A stretch of 64,000 nt of DNA from Gari tellinella (Eukaryota; Mollusca; Bivalvia; Cardiida; Psammobiidae), in contig OV277869.1 in NCBI GenBank assembly GCA_922989275.2, positions 18,189,189 to 18,253,188 of the forward strand, given 5' to 3'. The notes beneath the pieces are model-generated. The model was not told the origin of the DNA. It searched no databases and was given only the letters and a program-made list of their open reading frames with translations. Each line of letters opens with the position of its first letter. Position 1 is the first letter of the stretch. Shown here in pieces: positions 11,738 through 23,112 of the stretch. The position numbers and the translations under genes were made by a program.

Positions 11738-11835
11738 CATGTCACCACTTAAAGAAGGTTGAATGTAAAACAATCACTCCCTAAGGAGCATTCTACTTTT
11801 ACTTAAATTCCTATCTGAAAAAGTAGTAGAAATGC
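11738..11835. repeat. Degenerate core-B hairpin
   Basis: CACTTAAAGAAGGTTGAATG pairs loosely with CTACTTTTACTTAAATTCC around a CTCCCTAAGGAG turn. Outer ends not recognised. Confidence 0.55.
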
Positions 11836-12242
11836 CTGTTATATTACATGTTCAGGACTGCATAACGAGGACTACTTCTTTTAGAGCAAAAGAAGGATAA
11901 ACATGTTTATTTATTGGGAAAGGGTGAGTTGCGCATTAACGCATCTTTTTGATGCTAATGAAAAACTGCAAAGTCACGCTAAAGCAATCATTAAAATAGT
12001 TGCTGGTTTTCGCAGTTACGCCAATTGGTTTCTGCTTTTTTGTTTTATTCGTTCTTTCAAGAATCATCTGTTTTAACTTTGTCATTGAATCTTCAAATCA
12101 GTTGTGGTTATCGCTAAGGTTTTCTGTACACGGTAAAAACCGTATTTGACGAGATTCTCGCGAGACATCAACTGTTGCAACACGTTGCCATACATGTCAA
12201 ACCCTTCACTGACAAACATAAATTCCTCCAGCTTTTTAAAAA

Positions 12243-12304
12243 CTGTGTTGACCCAGACCAGACGCCAAGAAACTCGGGGTCTGATCAGGATACAAATAGT
12301 TTAA
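12243..12304. repeat. Degenerate core-A hairpin
   Basis: TGACCCAGACCAGACGCCAA and GGGGTCTGATCAGGATACAA are the arms; outer element ends are not recognised. The surrounding 92-codon frame is not a gene. Confidence 0.6.
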
Positions 12305-12412
12305 AATTGCACCGCAGTTTCTTAAAGCAACGTTGTCATAATTTTAAACCTGATCAATTAAAGCAGGTGGAATATTTTATACAGACGATACTATGGCGAA
12401 GCAGAGTGACAA

Positions 12413-12616
12413 TACAGTTAAACCTCTCCATTATGACCACTAAAGTGTGTTAATTATCAGGGGTTTAAGGCAGGTGACCTTAAAACAAGGTGAACGTAAA
12501 ACAGAAATCTCCTTCAGGAGATTTCTCTTTTACGTTTAACTTGCTTTAAACTGGCATCTGGCTTTTATGCAGTCAATTAGCCGTCTTTTTATTGGTCGAA
12601 ACAGAGAGATTTTACA
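12413..12616. mobile_element. F-family MITE
   Basis: TACAGTTAAACCTCTCCATT and ACAGAGAGATTTTACA are the ends. The core-B hairpin at about 12479-12556 reads CTTAAAACAAGGTGAACGTA, AAACAGAAATCTCC, TTCA, GGAGATTTCT and back; both arms carry the ACGT version of the stem (GAACGTAAAA against TTTTACGTTT). Confidence 0.85.
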
Positions 12617-12859
12617 ATATTAGACAAACAAAACGCATTCGACAGCTCTTTTATCTCGACGACGAATACATGCTATGAAATCTTTATCTGATTCCAGTGG
12701 CTAAATGTCGAACACAAAATTTGGTTTTATGTGCATTTTATTACTTCAATAGCTATCTTTAAAAAAGTAGCGTAAAATATCGATAAAATTGTAATTATCT
12801 ACACTAAGTGTCTGTAAAAGAACATTCGGACACCACAAATCGCCTTGACCAATACTTGA

Positions 12860-13235
12860 ACAGCGCTCCCTCCCTACAATCAAACCTCCTAACAACGACC
12901 CCTCCTTACAACGACTCTTGCCGAAATTCCCTAAACAGGACAATTATGTCCAACGCTTTTACTGCTGCAGTATCTTCTACTTAAAAACTGACGTCTGTTG
13001 TTATTTTTCTCAAAGTTTTTATCATGTAAGTGGATATTTTAATAGAATAAATTTAATGACGAGTGACAAACAGCTTCAATCCAGACGAGACGCCGCGTAA
13101 CGCGGTGTCTGATCTGGATTCAAGCTGTTTGCAAATGTAAGCCAATCTTAATTTCCCCTGTTTTAACGACTCTCTCCAAACCACACACACAATCTTTATC
13201 TCCCATTGGGTGTCGTTCCAGAGAGGGAGCACTGT
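12860..13235. mobile_element. D-family MITE, near full length
   Basis: Left end ACAGCGCTCCCTCCCTACAA, right end GAGAGGGAGCACTGTA. Core A at 13066-13132 is of the GCTTCAATCC subtype with turn CGCCGCGTAACGCGGTGTC. The subterminal region contains the CAACGACCCCTCCTTACAAC repeats typical of D. Confidence 0.88.
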
Positions 13236-13499
13236 AGCTTCATTGGACCGCGGTATGGGTTCAAGGTGTTTACAGTTGTACATTGGCGGAAGCATTATTT
13301 CCAGTACACCCCTTTACTCAATGGACACTCACTTTTACGCACTTAATTAATCCCTTCACTGAAAATAAACATTTTTTATAATTGTTATAATTATATATTA
13401 TATTTATTTATAATTCCCTTTTAATACAGGAGCTGTGCGTTTAAAAGCGCCTAATGTCATTTTATACAGTAAGGGATATGTTTTATAAGAGATATTTTC

Positions 13500-13790
13500 T
13501 ACATTCTAGCCGATGGTAGCTTGACGCAGACTGAAAGTTAATCAGACTGAAACTAAAGCTGAATGTGCCTTAAGTGTTTTAAGTGGTCTCCTGTATCCAA
13601 AATTAGAAACAGACTATGGAGGGAAGCGTTACAGAAACGTAATGCATCCGTACATTAATTAAATGCAGACATTGAAAGGTCTTTGTATAATACATGACAG
13701 ATTTATTATATTCAGTTTGGAGCCTGGTCTCCAAACTTTATGCAATCGTAACATTGGAGAAGACGTTATTCTTTCCTGTTTAACCTTTTC
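13500..13790. mobile_element. Remnants of B- and C-family MITEs
   Basis: 13505-13625 has GATGGTAGCTTGACGCAGAC and GAACTAAAGCTGAATG-like core-B pieces, without a good hairpin. 13724-13788 has AACATTGGAGAAGACGTTAT and CTTTCCTGTTTAA, a C-family end, next to a collapsed core A (AGTTTGGAGCCTGGTCTCCA). Confidence 0.5.
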
Positions 13791-14900
13791 GGTGCCGAAG
13801 TCTAAGGGGTTCCTGCTTTCGTTTGGTTTTGTATCCTTATATTGTTATTGAAGAAACTGTATCCAGAGCGCATATAAAATCCAATCTTATTGCCTGCAGT
13901 ATTTGAGATCTTGTGTTCCGTGTTTATTTACGATAAATATGTGGTTTAGCTTTTAAATAGACAAAATATTTCTAAGACTTTTCTCTAACATTTTATTTAT
14001 TTTCGACTTAAAACTGTAATATTTGACATATTTTACATTTATGATTAATTTACTTCCGATTTTAGTGGGAATGTTTTATTGCCAAAGCTGTCGACATTGG
14101 TAGTGAAAGGGTTAATTCAGATATAGATCAACAATAGTGCCATAGTTCTTCTGAGTTTGCACTTTTGTTATGTTCGATGGTATTTGCTGTGTGTGTGTGT
14201 CTTTAAAATCGTGGTTTGAAATCTTGACAGTTCGAAAACCATCTGACGACGGTATCGGAATACAGTTTATCTAAAGTAAAATAACGGTGAAAAGGTTAAA
14301 AGACAAACTGTTTGCATGATGTTTTTGTTAAAGCTATTTTTTTGGTCAGATTGTTTTAAACGATAACCCCGACAATCAAAGTGTCAATATAACGAATTAT
14401 AATATTGTTTCTATAGGGAAAAAACTATTGCGATCAATAAAAGTAAAATCTGCTCAATGACAAACGCTCCGATAGGACACTTAAAGTAGGAAAACAGTAT
14501 AGTAGCACATTCTTACATGGGCCTTTGGCTTATCTTAATCCTGTTTTAATCCAGCCCTTGCCTGAAAAAATAACAAACTCGAGCATTGTGTTCGAATGCC
14601 AGTGCGTAAATGTATAACAGTTTTGATTGAATAATAATCAAACGATACAGTTTAAAGTTTACTTAAACAAACGATTCCGTTTACAGTTAACATGTATTTC
14701 ATAACAATATCCAGGGAGCTTGAAAGCTCATAATGAGAACATGAAGCTTTACATACTGTTTTAAATATACATATAATATAGTATATTATAAACAAACAAA
14801 TATATGGCGACTACATAAAGTTTTGTCTGGTAATTATTTGATACCAGGGGTTCAAAAAAGAAGGCGTAAACAGAACAAATCAACATTTTTCACTCATTTC
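13791..14900. other. Mostly unassigned
   Basis: Short pieces such as GAAAGGGTTAATTCAG near 14106 and ACGGTGAAAAGGTTAAAAGA near 14284 look like ends of A-type elements, but no complete element can be drawn. A TG dinucleotide run lies near 14190. Confidence 0.4.
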
Positions 14901-14908
14901 AGCACGAA

Positions 14909-14983
14909 ATCCTATGGAGTTACTACTCATTAGAATCGTCTCGAAAAGACCGGATTCTAATGAGTAGTTATATCATAGGGTTT
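14909..14983. repeat. Inverted repeat with G-like centre
   Basis: Left arm CCTATGGAGTTACTACTCAT, then TAGAATCGTCT; right arm starts GACCGGATTCTAATGAGTAG and ends ATCATAGGG. The centre GAATCGTCTCGAAAAGAC matches the centre of the G-family palindrome except for one base. Confidence 0.8.
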
Positions 14984-15008
14984 ATAATGGAAATAAATAT
15001 TCTATTAA

Positions 15009-15131
15009 CATATAAACTGCTCTTTTCTAATATTTCAACCTCTAAGGGCCCTTTTCAAAGAAAATCACGCCGTGATTTTCTTTGAAAAGGCCCTTAGTGG
15101 TCAAAGTATTAGAAAAGAGCTGTTTATATAT
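15009..15131. repeat. Large near-perfect palindrome
   Basis: About 61 bases each side of position 15070. The inner part is CAAAGAAAATCACG / CGTGATTTTCTTTG, then AAGGGCCC/GGCCCTT, then CTCTTTTCTAAT/ATTAGAAAAGAG, then ATATAAAC/GTTTATAT outside. Possibly a recent foldback MITE; no target duplication identified. Confidence 0.88.
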
Positions 15132-16588
15132 TAATACTATTTTAATTCCCTATCTGGAATATTGTAAAAACTATTGCAAATATTTTAGTTTATGTTATAA
15201 ATATATAAACTATACCTTGTTTTTGAACTAGAGGGTTTACTCATCTGTGTGGGAAAACCAGTAATTGTTCATTTATATACAGACGAACTTGTTTAAATAG
15301 AAAAAAGAACCCAAACGTATTTCTACAATTCATTCTCGACAAGCCGAATTTCTTACAGTTGACCATACTGGTTTTTCAAACATAACTAAGGCACGTTGTA
15401 AATTTAGAATACAGCAAAGTTAAACTCAGAGGAGTCAGAGACATAAAGCATGCAGATGGTTGTTATTTACAAGACATATAACGTAACATGTTCTGCTGTA
15501 TACACTGCAGTATCATTACATCACCCTTCTATATCTATATTGAAATCTTCCGGAAAGCTCACAGGGATAGTTCATTGCAATACCCAGGTATTAGAAATGT
15601 TAACACAATCCTCCTTGAAACAAACATCTATTGAGCAAATCTAGTGTCTAATTAAGTATATTCTAATTTTTTTCAATCTAGGGTTGTATATAACTTTTAG
15701 GATCCCTCTGACTAGATGTACACTAAATGCATAGGGCAAGCTTACTCTTAACCAGTACATTGTTTGTCAATGACGTCGCCAGGGTGAAAATTAATCTTCA
15801 TCAATTTATAACAATTACTTATGTTGAGGTCAATGTGTGTTTTACGGACGAATTCCGATGTCAATATCGTAGGTTTGTTTAGACCGTATCTGTTTTATTT
15901 ACACTTTCGTGAAAATAACAATTTCATTTTGTCTTTTACGGGTCAATGTCGCTGTTTGCGGACTCGCGCGTGCACCCCTCTCGACCAATCAAAGCGTATT
16001 TTAGCATGGTACATGTATATAATATTCAATTTTATTTATCTATTGATTATCAATAAATGCCATCATTCCAGGTTAATCATCAGACTGTAAATAGTAAAAC
16101 TTTCACTTTATTCGAATTCTTATACGGCATCGCTATCGCCCTTTTAAAAGAAAATAGATTAAAACAAACACTTGTAGTTTAATAAAGGTCAAATTTATTG
16201 AGACATTACTTAAAACCTGAATGGTTATTTTCAAATAGTTTCAGTAAGTGTAAAACGCCGGACTACTCGATTCACCCAGTAGCTTATCTGGATCCAAACT
16301 CTTCACATAAAACAACAATGACATTTTTGACAAGGGGTAACTTTATTTAACATTTGCGGAAGCGTGAAATTCAAAGAGAAATAAAACCTGCGTTTTGGCA
16401 ACAAATAAAAATCGAACCCTGATTTTATGTAAGATTACCTTTAGATCAACATTTGAAGTTGATTGAAAATGTTAAAATTTTAGATATAAACGAACACATT
16501 TTTATTACATGATAAGTGTGGCTATCAATATTCACTCAATAATATGGAATTGATTTGTCCCAGTTCAAATTACATCTCGTCTTGCCTA
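15132..16588. other. Unassigned sequence
   Basis: ATTGTTTGTCAATGACGTCG at 15760-15779 resembles the tail of S-type elements. An 89-codon frame at 15821-16090 has no recognisable product. Otherwise nothing seen. Confidence 0.4.
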
Positions 16589-16834
16589 TAATGGAGCAGT
16601 TATTCTTTCCAAAGAAACGCGTTTACGCTATAACTATTATAATCATTGCAAACATTTTGGAGACAGATCAGACGCCGGGTAACCCGGCGTCTGATCAGGT
16701 TCCAACCTGCTTGGGATTAGATTAAAATTACTTGTTAGGAAATTCAAAAAGTAGTCATTTTCTACATTTTTATTGCATTTCGTTTGCGCTTTGTATTCAT
16801 ATAAATGGGAAAGAATAACGTCTTCTCCACTGTA
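16589..16834. mobile_element. C-family MITE, left end decayed
   Basis: Left TAATGGAGCAGTTATTCTTT, right GAATAACGTCTTCTCCACTG then TA. Core A at 16648-16713 has the GGG...CCC turn (GACGCCGGGTAACCCGGCGT). Confidence 0.85.
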
Positions 16835-16974
16835 TACAGGCACACTTAAGTTAAACGACCATACACTGAGGAAGCATTACATGGGATACTTTTAAGAGGT
16901 GTACATTGTAAAATATTGCAGAAAGTTCCTATAGTAACATTTCACATTATCATGATCGTTCATTAATCAGCCAT

Positions 16975-17045
16975 CTGCACTTCGGGTAGCGCATTGATCA
17001 TCTTCTAAATGGTAGGTTATTCAAACCTACCTGTGTTGACAAAGT
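16975..17045 (+). other. tRNA-like stretch (possible SINE head)
   Basis: GGGTAGCGCATTGATCATCT resembles an A-box region, and GGTAGGTTATTCAAACCTAC, ending CC, has the self-complementary arm and TTCAAAC-type loop of a T arm. No terminator or SINE tail follows. Weak. Confidence 0.3.
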
Positions 17046-17216
17046 AATGACAAACTCCATGCGTAAGTTATTGAAATAAAATTACTGATGGAATCTTTCA
17101 GCCATGTTCATTATTTATTGAACTGATAACAACTCGTATTTTTTGCAAACTATAAAAACACCAACAACCCTAGGATTTTCATTAAAATTACCTAGAAGTG
17201 ATTTTTAATAATATTA

Positions 17217-17282
17217 CAAACGGTTTAGATCTGGATCATATGTCATATTACTCTTACTTAGGTCTGAATTCAAGCCGTTTGT
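17217..17282. repeat. Degenerate core-A hairpin
   Basis: ACGGTTTAGATCTGGATCAT and TCTGAATTCAAGCCGTTTGT are its arms. The middle has decayed. Confidence 0.5.
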
Positions 17283-17751
17283 CGCTCGAATAGGTGTTTC
17301 TATTTTCAAACCATTGCAATGATTTGAGGTTCTTTTTGGTAGACAACAACATGTTAAGCAGACGATCATTTTAACGTAATAAAGATTTTAATACTCATGT
17401 AATAAAATCAAGTAGATCACGAGCCCCCATGTAAGATTAGACGTATTGCTAATATACTTATCGCAGTGTAAAGTTAATAAAAATCCCACTTTCATTGGGA
17501 TGCATACTAGGATAAAAATGATTAAATGAATTAAAATCATCCAGGTGAGTATATGTTTATAGTAGCTGTTTAAATAGGAGACCGCCATCTTTGGTATGTA
17601 TTCGTAGATTTAATATAATCGTTTTACGTCACTTTAGCTATGTCACTAAGCAAGGAGTCTTTGTTTGTCGGAAAAATCATGAGACAATTTGAAAAACTGC
17701 TGGTTATACTTTGGTTAGAAGTTGATTAACTGGACTTTAAAAAGTAAAAAG

Positions 17752-17988
17752 TCTGTAAAAAGTCGCCCCGTACTTCATTCTCAGTGTTGTTATACTTTCT
17801 GGTCCTTTGGAATCATTGATTTCAGCGCATTTACAGTTGAAAGTTGAATTCCGCTTAAGCTGGTGCTAGGGGGCGTGAGCACTGTTGCATATTTAAGTAT
17901 TGCTCATGAACAGACTCAATTAAACCGAGTCTGCAATTTTTAGTATTTGCTTTGTTTTCTGTGCTTTCAAAGGATCTCCCCTTATTTA
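17752..17988 (+). repeat. Solo copy of the tandem monomer found inside the LINE at 29 kb
   Basis: CTGTAAAAAGTCGCCCCGTA starts it and GGATCTCCCCTTATTTAGA ends it, with internal GGTGCTAGGGGGCGTGAGCA and a small GACTCAATTAAACCGAGTC hairpin. It is collinear with each of the three copies at 29170-29934. It shows that the monomer is an interspersed family and not unique to the LINE. Confidence 0.88.
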
Positions 17989-18334
17989 GATTATTTAACA
18001 CAACAAAAACTATTTCAATGTCAAATTAACGCTTTGTAACTTCATGTCGTACACTTCTTGAAAATATTATATTTTCTTAAAAAGAAAGTACAATTTCTCT
18101 AAAGTATAGCGCGATTGTGCACTATTGTCTTTTTACCCAATAACAAGTGTGAGAAGAACTAATCCGATACAATGGGACTGTACAATAAAAAAACAATAAG
18201 AAAGGAACATTTCCAATAAGTAAGGTCAATGTAATAACCTTACTATGTCTATGTCTATGTAATAACACTGAATCTTTATGTCTATTTTCTCACATAACAA
18301 TCATTATACCATCGAACTGCAAATATCCAGTTCA

Positions 18335-18562
18335 TTAACCATTTTTACTGAAATTATGACGTAAATACCCGTCTTACACGGTCTCTGCAATGTTATCGTC
18401 TGCTTGTTAAGCATCGTCTGCTTTAAGTTATAGAATATGGAATGTTATGCGTTTAAAACTTAAGATATATTGATATTGAGTGTCAAACATTTTGAATTCT
18501 GATCAGAGTCAAAACTGTTTACATATGTCACTGTTGTCGGTCTTGGCAGTGAACGGGTCAAT
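18335..18562 (+). mobile_element. A2-family MITE, hairpin partly lost
   Basis: TTAACCATTTTTACTGAAAT at the left; TCTTGGCAGTGAACGGGTCA at the right. Core A is shortened at 18484-18524 (CAAACATTTTGAATTCTGAT to GTCAAAACTGTTTAC). Confidence 0.65.
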
Positions 18563-18789
18563 AAATCCACGTGTTTAAGTTGTTCTTATGTCAAGGTTAG
18601 GTTGAACAACAGCATGTCTAATTACACATTTACACTTTGCAGAAACCAAAGCTATAAACATGTATATGTACTACTGTGGTTTATACAGTGAACATTCTCT
18701 TAAGCCATACTATCATTCTTATTTCATTGTCAATCTTTCAAACAGATTGAAGCTAAATGAACAGCAAAGGTCCACAGAAATCTCCCTAA

Positions 18790-19040
18790 CATATTCCACC
18801 CTGAGACGTCAAAATTAATGGACGATTCCAATTTACGCTCCAGTCTAGTCGATTATTAACTATTCAGGGATGTTTTTGTTTACAATAGACTACAAAATGA
18901 CCAACAGTACATATCCTGATCAGAGGTATCTTACAGGAACCGTCTGATCAGGATCTACACTGTTTGCAGGAGACAATTTTCTTTATTGGTGTTCTGTTTG
19001 TTAATGACGAGTATACTCGTCACTAGGGTTTAATGTGTTA
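18790..19040 (+). mobile_element. S-type repeat with core-A variant
   Basis: It shares the outer left sequence (TCCAATTTACGCTCCAGTCT) and the right tail (GACGAGTATACTCGTCACTA, then GGGTTTAA) with 39680-39923. The core at 18903-18968 ends GATCAGGATCTACACTGTTT. The right tail is itself a short palindrome (GACGAGTATACTCGTC). Confidence 0.65.
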
Positions 19041-19134
19041 AGGCGCTTTCTGACAGTGTATTTGTCCTGTATTAAGCTACAAACTGTTCTAACATATGAT
19101 TTTCTAATTTGTTTGTCAGAAACAGGGTCAGAGC

Positions 19135-19202
19135 GTCAAACAGTTTGGATCGAGATGAGACGCCGCGTAACGCGGCGTCTCATCTGTATCCAAACTGTTT
19201 GC
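19135..19202. repeat. Core-A hairpin with paired C/G swap
   Basis: Left arm GATCGAGATGAGACGCCGCG, turn TAA, right arm CGCGGCGTCTCATCTGTATC. Relative to the usual GATCAGACGCC / GGCGTCTGATC, both arms changed together (C to G and G to C), keeping the stem. No outer element ends recognised. Confidence 0.85.
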
Positions 19203-19814
19203 AATGGTAAACATTGTGAAAACATATCAGTCGCTAGCATGGTAAGAGTTAATACAAATTATACATGACAGTCCTGTCAATGCCGACACGCTCAGCTGTT
19301 GCCAGAACAAAAATTATGCGTTGATACCACGTGACCATGATGGGAATCTAATCGATTAATATCGCAATATAACATCTAAGTGCATGGTCATAAAAGGCTT
19401 CTTCACAGATCTATAATATTCTTCCATCGAAATAATTGTTCTGTTTGAACAAGTTATAAACCACCTGACTACAGATGTAGCACAGTTAACTGCCGTTATT
19501 ATGACCCGTTCTTCAAATAAATGGTAGGTTCCTGCTAGCAACCGTTCTAAAAGAGACGTGTTCAGACATTTAAAGTAGGTTGTTGCTTTCAGATGGATAG
19601 AAGTAAAGCAGAATGTTCATAGAGACCATTTCTGTTCGACAATAGTCCTGATTCAAGCTGTCACGTGTATTTTTAATGTTAGCGACAAGACCTCGTTTTA
19701 GTAGCTTTAATTGCGGGGATGGTTGCATTCTTTAGTGGGCCCATATATAAATCGTACATATTCAAGGCAAGTCGAACAAAAAATAAGTTGTATTTACTTT
19801 ATGTGAAAGACTGG

Positions 19815-19910
19815 CAGTATTTCAACCCTGACTGAAAATCGAACTTGGTCTCTCCCATATGTTAGACAAACACTATACCCCGTCGTTACAAAAGCTAGCG
19901 ATATAGTGAG
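19815..19910 (-). other. tRNA-like stretch (possible SINE head)
   Basis: On the minus strand GGGGTATAGTGTTTGTCTAA and AGAGACCAAGTTCGATTTTC read like the anticodon side and T arm of a degraded tRNA with B box GTTCGATTT. It is not a functional tRNA; a tRNA-derived SINE head is the likely source. Confidence 0.4.
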
Positions 19911-20067
19911 GCAGTATAAATGCACCACTCATGCTACAACCGGCTACAATAACTTATACATCTTGATGCTATATAATGTGCTGTTTTAACGTCTGTAATA
20001 CGAACTTACAAAACCACAGATGTTCTGAGACCAGAAGAAACTCGGGCCCCAAACATGTTCTACTTTT

Positions 20068-20306
20068 TTAACCCTTTAACTCCCAATGACACCATAAAGC
20101 GCATCTGCAAACAGTATTGATCCTAATCAGACGCCGCGTTACGCGGCGTCTGATCAGGACCAAAACTGTTTGGCACTTTTTTTTTAAAATTACGTCAGTT
20201 ATACTGCCTTAAATCTAACTTTGAAACGATTGGAGACACCAATATTGAAGCAGGCGACAATAAGGGGTTAAAACCTCAAGATAAATTTGATCATGATAGG
20301 GTTAAA
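20068..20306 (-). mobile_element. A1-family MITE, full length
   Basis: TTAACCCTTTAACTCCCAAT at one end and GATCATGATAGGGTTAA at the other. Core A at 20107-20173 has a perfect turn region (GACGCCGCGTTACGCGGCGT). The TTAA at each end fits TTAA target duplication. Confidence 0.9.
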
Positions 20307-21475
20307 TCATAAAACGAAAAACAGGTGACTGCTCACTGCATGATAATGAGCTTCAAAACGAGCTTTCAATAATACATTTGTTCTACATCAAACAACAACT
20401 GTCTCCCCAACTGTCTCCCCAAATGACCCCAATTTATACAGTCGAACCACAATTACTACGAACCAGCTTAAGGCTTATTTACCCAGTTAAAATTCAAAAT
20501 ATGGAGCTCACTATTAAAGTCGGAATAGGGCTACCATAATATTCTATTTATCACATAAATAACAAATGACAAACAACTCTGAATATTCTTACTTTCACGT
20601 CTGCATCAAATATTAGAAAAAACGATTGTTCATAACAGTTACATGTATTGAGTTTTATTCAGCAATGGATAAAGACCGTACCCAATGAAAACAATATGTT
20701 GTAAAAAGACTTGTCTGATAAACTATTTAATATTTCAATTACGATTTGATAGAATAAATGTTTTTTCTTGGCTGAAATGGTTAATTTGGATGTTCGTTTT
20801 CTGATTGAAGTCTTTAAGATGACTTGACGTCATAATGATGTAACGTCAGAAACTCAAAACCACAAAATTAGTCATGTTACAAGAGGTTTTATCATTCTTA
20901 CTCTCATTCAATTTTAATATACACTACAAAATAATTAAAGGGACAAAAGCATAAGTTTGTAGTGGCCACACATGATACTAGCTGTAATTTAAGAGAAGAA
21001 CAAATAAGGTTGGGCTCTTGGTTATGCTGTTTGTTATCCCACCTACCTAGTCTGGCACACGCGATTTTTAGGGTGGTTGTGGTTTAAGGAGAGCTGTGAT
21101 ATCGATTACTACTTTTCTAAAGAAAGATGTACTGTTTAGATGTCTCTGAAAATATATATTTGCGTTACCCTATATACTTGCCCCTTTCATTGATTTACTG
21201 AGTTTTCTTCGTAGTTTATTTTATTTTGTTAGCGCGTTGCTCTGGAGAAATAAACGATATGGAATGTAGACCAATTACACACTTGGAAACAATTCTGTAA
21301 CTCATGATGTTTCCAGTTTGTTAGACTAATTTGTATTCACAGTCGGCGTAGTAATACAGTACAGCTGGTTACTCCCTGTCCGCATTGTAACCGACATTTC
21401 AAGGCGAGGATATAACAGCACAGTATATTTGCACGTTTATGTCATACAATGTATGAATGTACTGCAAATGTGTAA
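20307..21475. other. Mostly unassigned
   Basis: AGTCGAACCACAATTACTAC near 20442 resembles an F-family end without its partner. ACTGTCTCCCCA is duplicated near 20400. Nothing else recognised. Confidence 0.4.
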
Positions 21476-21705
21476 CATATGTATATATGTATTAGATACG
21501 TGACACATATACATATCCATGTTCTACATACCGTTTTAATGCAATTTATATTTTGCACATATGTATAACTAGTTTATACATATACGTGACACATATTTTA
21601 AATATATCATATATGTGACACAAATGACTATAAGCGCATACAGTTTTCTTGAACAAAATGTTCCATTGATTTCGTGTAAATATTTAATGACACATGATGC
21701 AACAT
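21474..21705 (+). repeat. Cluster of GTGACACATAT-type motifs
   Basis: ATACGTGACACATATAC at 21496, TATACGTGACACATAT at 21581, TATATGTGACACAAAT at 21610, and GACACATGATGCAACATATG near 21690. Spacing is irregular, so this is either a decayed tandem repeat or a motif cluster. Confidence 0.5.
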
Positions 21706-21777
21706 ATGTAAGAAATCATATTTTTCACAGACCCATTTTGTAAATGACAGGTACACGCGTCGCTAGGGCTCAGTGGG

Positions 21778-21996
21778 TAAAACCCTTTCGGTCAAAATTT
21801 ACCTTGAGGTTTTTTACTCTTTACCGTTTTATTGTCGTATGCTTCAATATAATTGTTTGCAATATCGTTTCAAAGAATTTTTCAATGTAGTTTGACTTAA
21901 GAAATGTCGATACGAGTGTTAAACAGTTTGGCGTCTGACCAGGACCTAAACTGTTTGCAAAAACGACTTTTTGCGACTTCGGCACCGAAAGGGTTA
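21778..21996 (+). mobile_element. A1-family MITE, hairpin arm deleted
   Basis: Left AAAACCCTTTCGGTCAAAAT and right GGCACCGAAAGGGTTAA. In core A, TTAAACAGTTTG joins directly to GCGTCTGACCAGGACCTAAA, so most of the left inner arm and the turn are missing. Confidence 0.82.
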
Positions 21997-22312
21997 ATGC
22001 AACAATAGCACAAAACAGCACGCGCCGTCTAAATTATTGTCCATTCACAATACACGTATCATTCCATTGACAATTGTGTTTTTATGGAGAAACTTATTAC
22101 CGATACCTGTGCATAATGATTGGAAATGTTACTCGACCGTCTTCGCCTCTGAATGGGATACACTCAAGTAGTTGACGAAAAGCCGTCCTTATTTGGTGCA
22201 ACAAAAGTGACGCAATTCCAGTCGATCACCGCAGGCCGTGCTCTCTGTAACAGGTTGATGCAACAGCTGAGTTTGTTTGAATCGTTTCGTAAAGATTTCT
22301 GTATTTAATTGT

Positions 22313-22518
22313 GCAGTAAACCCCCTCTATTACGACCTTTAAATTATATTAATCATTAGGTGTTAAAGGTTTGTGGATGCTTAAAGCAATGTGAAACGAA
22401 AACAAAAAGTTCCTCTAGGAACTTTCTGTTTTACTTTCACCTTGATTTAAGCTGTCAACTGAATTTTAGATAACATATAAGCCTTCTTTTTAGTGACCGT
22501 AATAGACGGATTTAACTG
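22313..22518. mobile_element. F-family MITE
   Basis: CAGTAAACCCCCTCTATTAC and GTAATAGACGGATTTAACTG are the ends. The core-B hairpin at about 22380-22450 reads GCTTAAAGCAATGTGAAACG and AAGTTCC/TCTAGGAACTTTCTG. Confidence 0.8.
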
Positions 22519-22765
22519 TCTTTGGTGTCTTTCTTGTGAATACAGACAAGTCTGGCATTTATGACTTCTCAAGAAAAAAATCTCAGTGTGGTGTCAGCTT
22601 TAAGCAAGATAATAGAAAAGCAGAAGACTGCATTTAGGAACTTTTTACCTAATTGTGATTTACAATGATATGTTTTTCTTTGGAATGATGGTAATGAGAG
22701 AACCCTTTTATGCAATTAACGTTTAAACAATACTTTGCACAAACGCAATGAAATTACTGAATACA

Positions 22766-22915
22766 TATCATAAATGCATCATATTATATAATATCATATA
22801 ATGTCATATCATATTTTATATTATATTATATCATATTATATTATATTAAATTATTTTATATCATTTTATATTATATCATAGTATATAAGAATATATCATA
22901 GTTTATTGTATTGTA
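22766..22915. repeat. AT-rich TATATCATATTATAT array
   Basis: Imperfect tandem copies of a roughly 5-15 base A/T unit with scattered C (TATATCATATTATATTATAT). Confidence 0.85.
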
Positions 22916-22977
22916 TTTAAAAACATTCATATTTCTTCATGGAATTTCCACTTAACACTAGTATTTGTGTTCAAATT

Positions 22978-23112
22978 ATTCCTCCACTGAAGAAAATAGT
23001 TCAAACTTATACAGTCATAAACATATATCATAATAAAGGCGCATTCTGCTTTACTTTCAATAAATGGCCACCGTCTTCAAAGCTACAAACAGGCTACGGG
23101 GCACAGGGTTAA
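22978..23112 (-). mobile_element. B-family MITE fragment
   Basis: ATTCCTCCACTGAAGAAAAT and TACAGTCATAAACATATATC match the inner B arm. One arm of core B (AAGGCGCATTCTGCTTTACT) lies at 23035-23060, and CACAGGGTTAA ends it. The second hairpin arm is missing: a further break at the centre. Confidence 0.7.
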
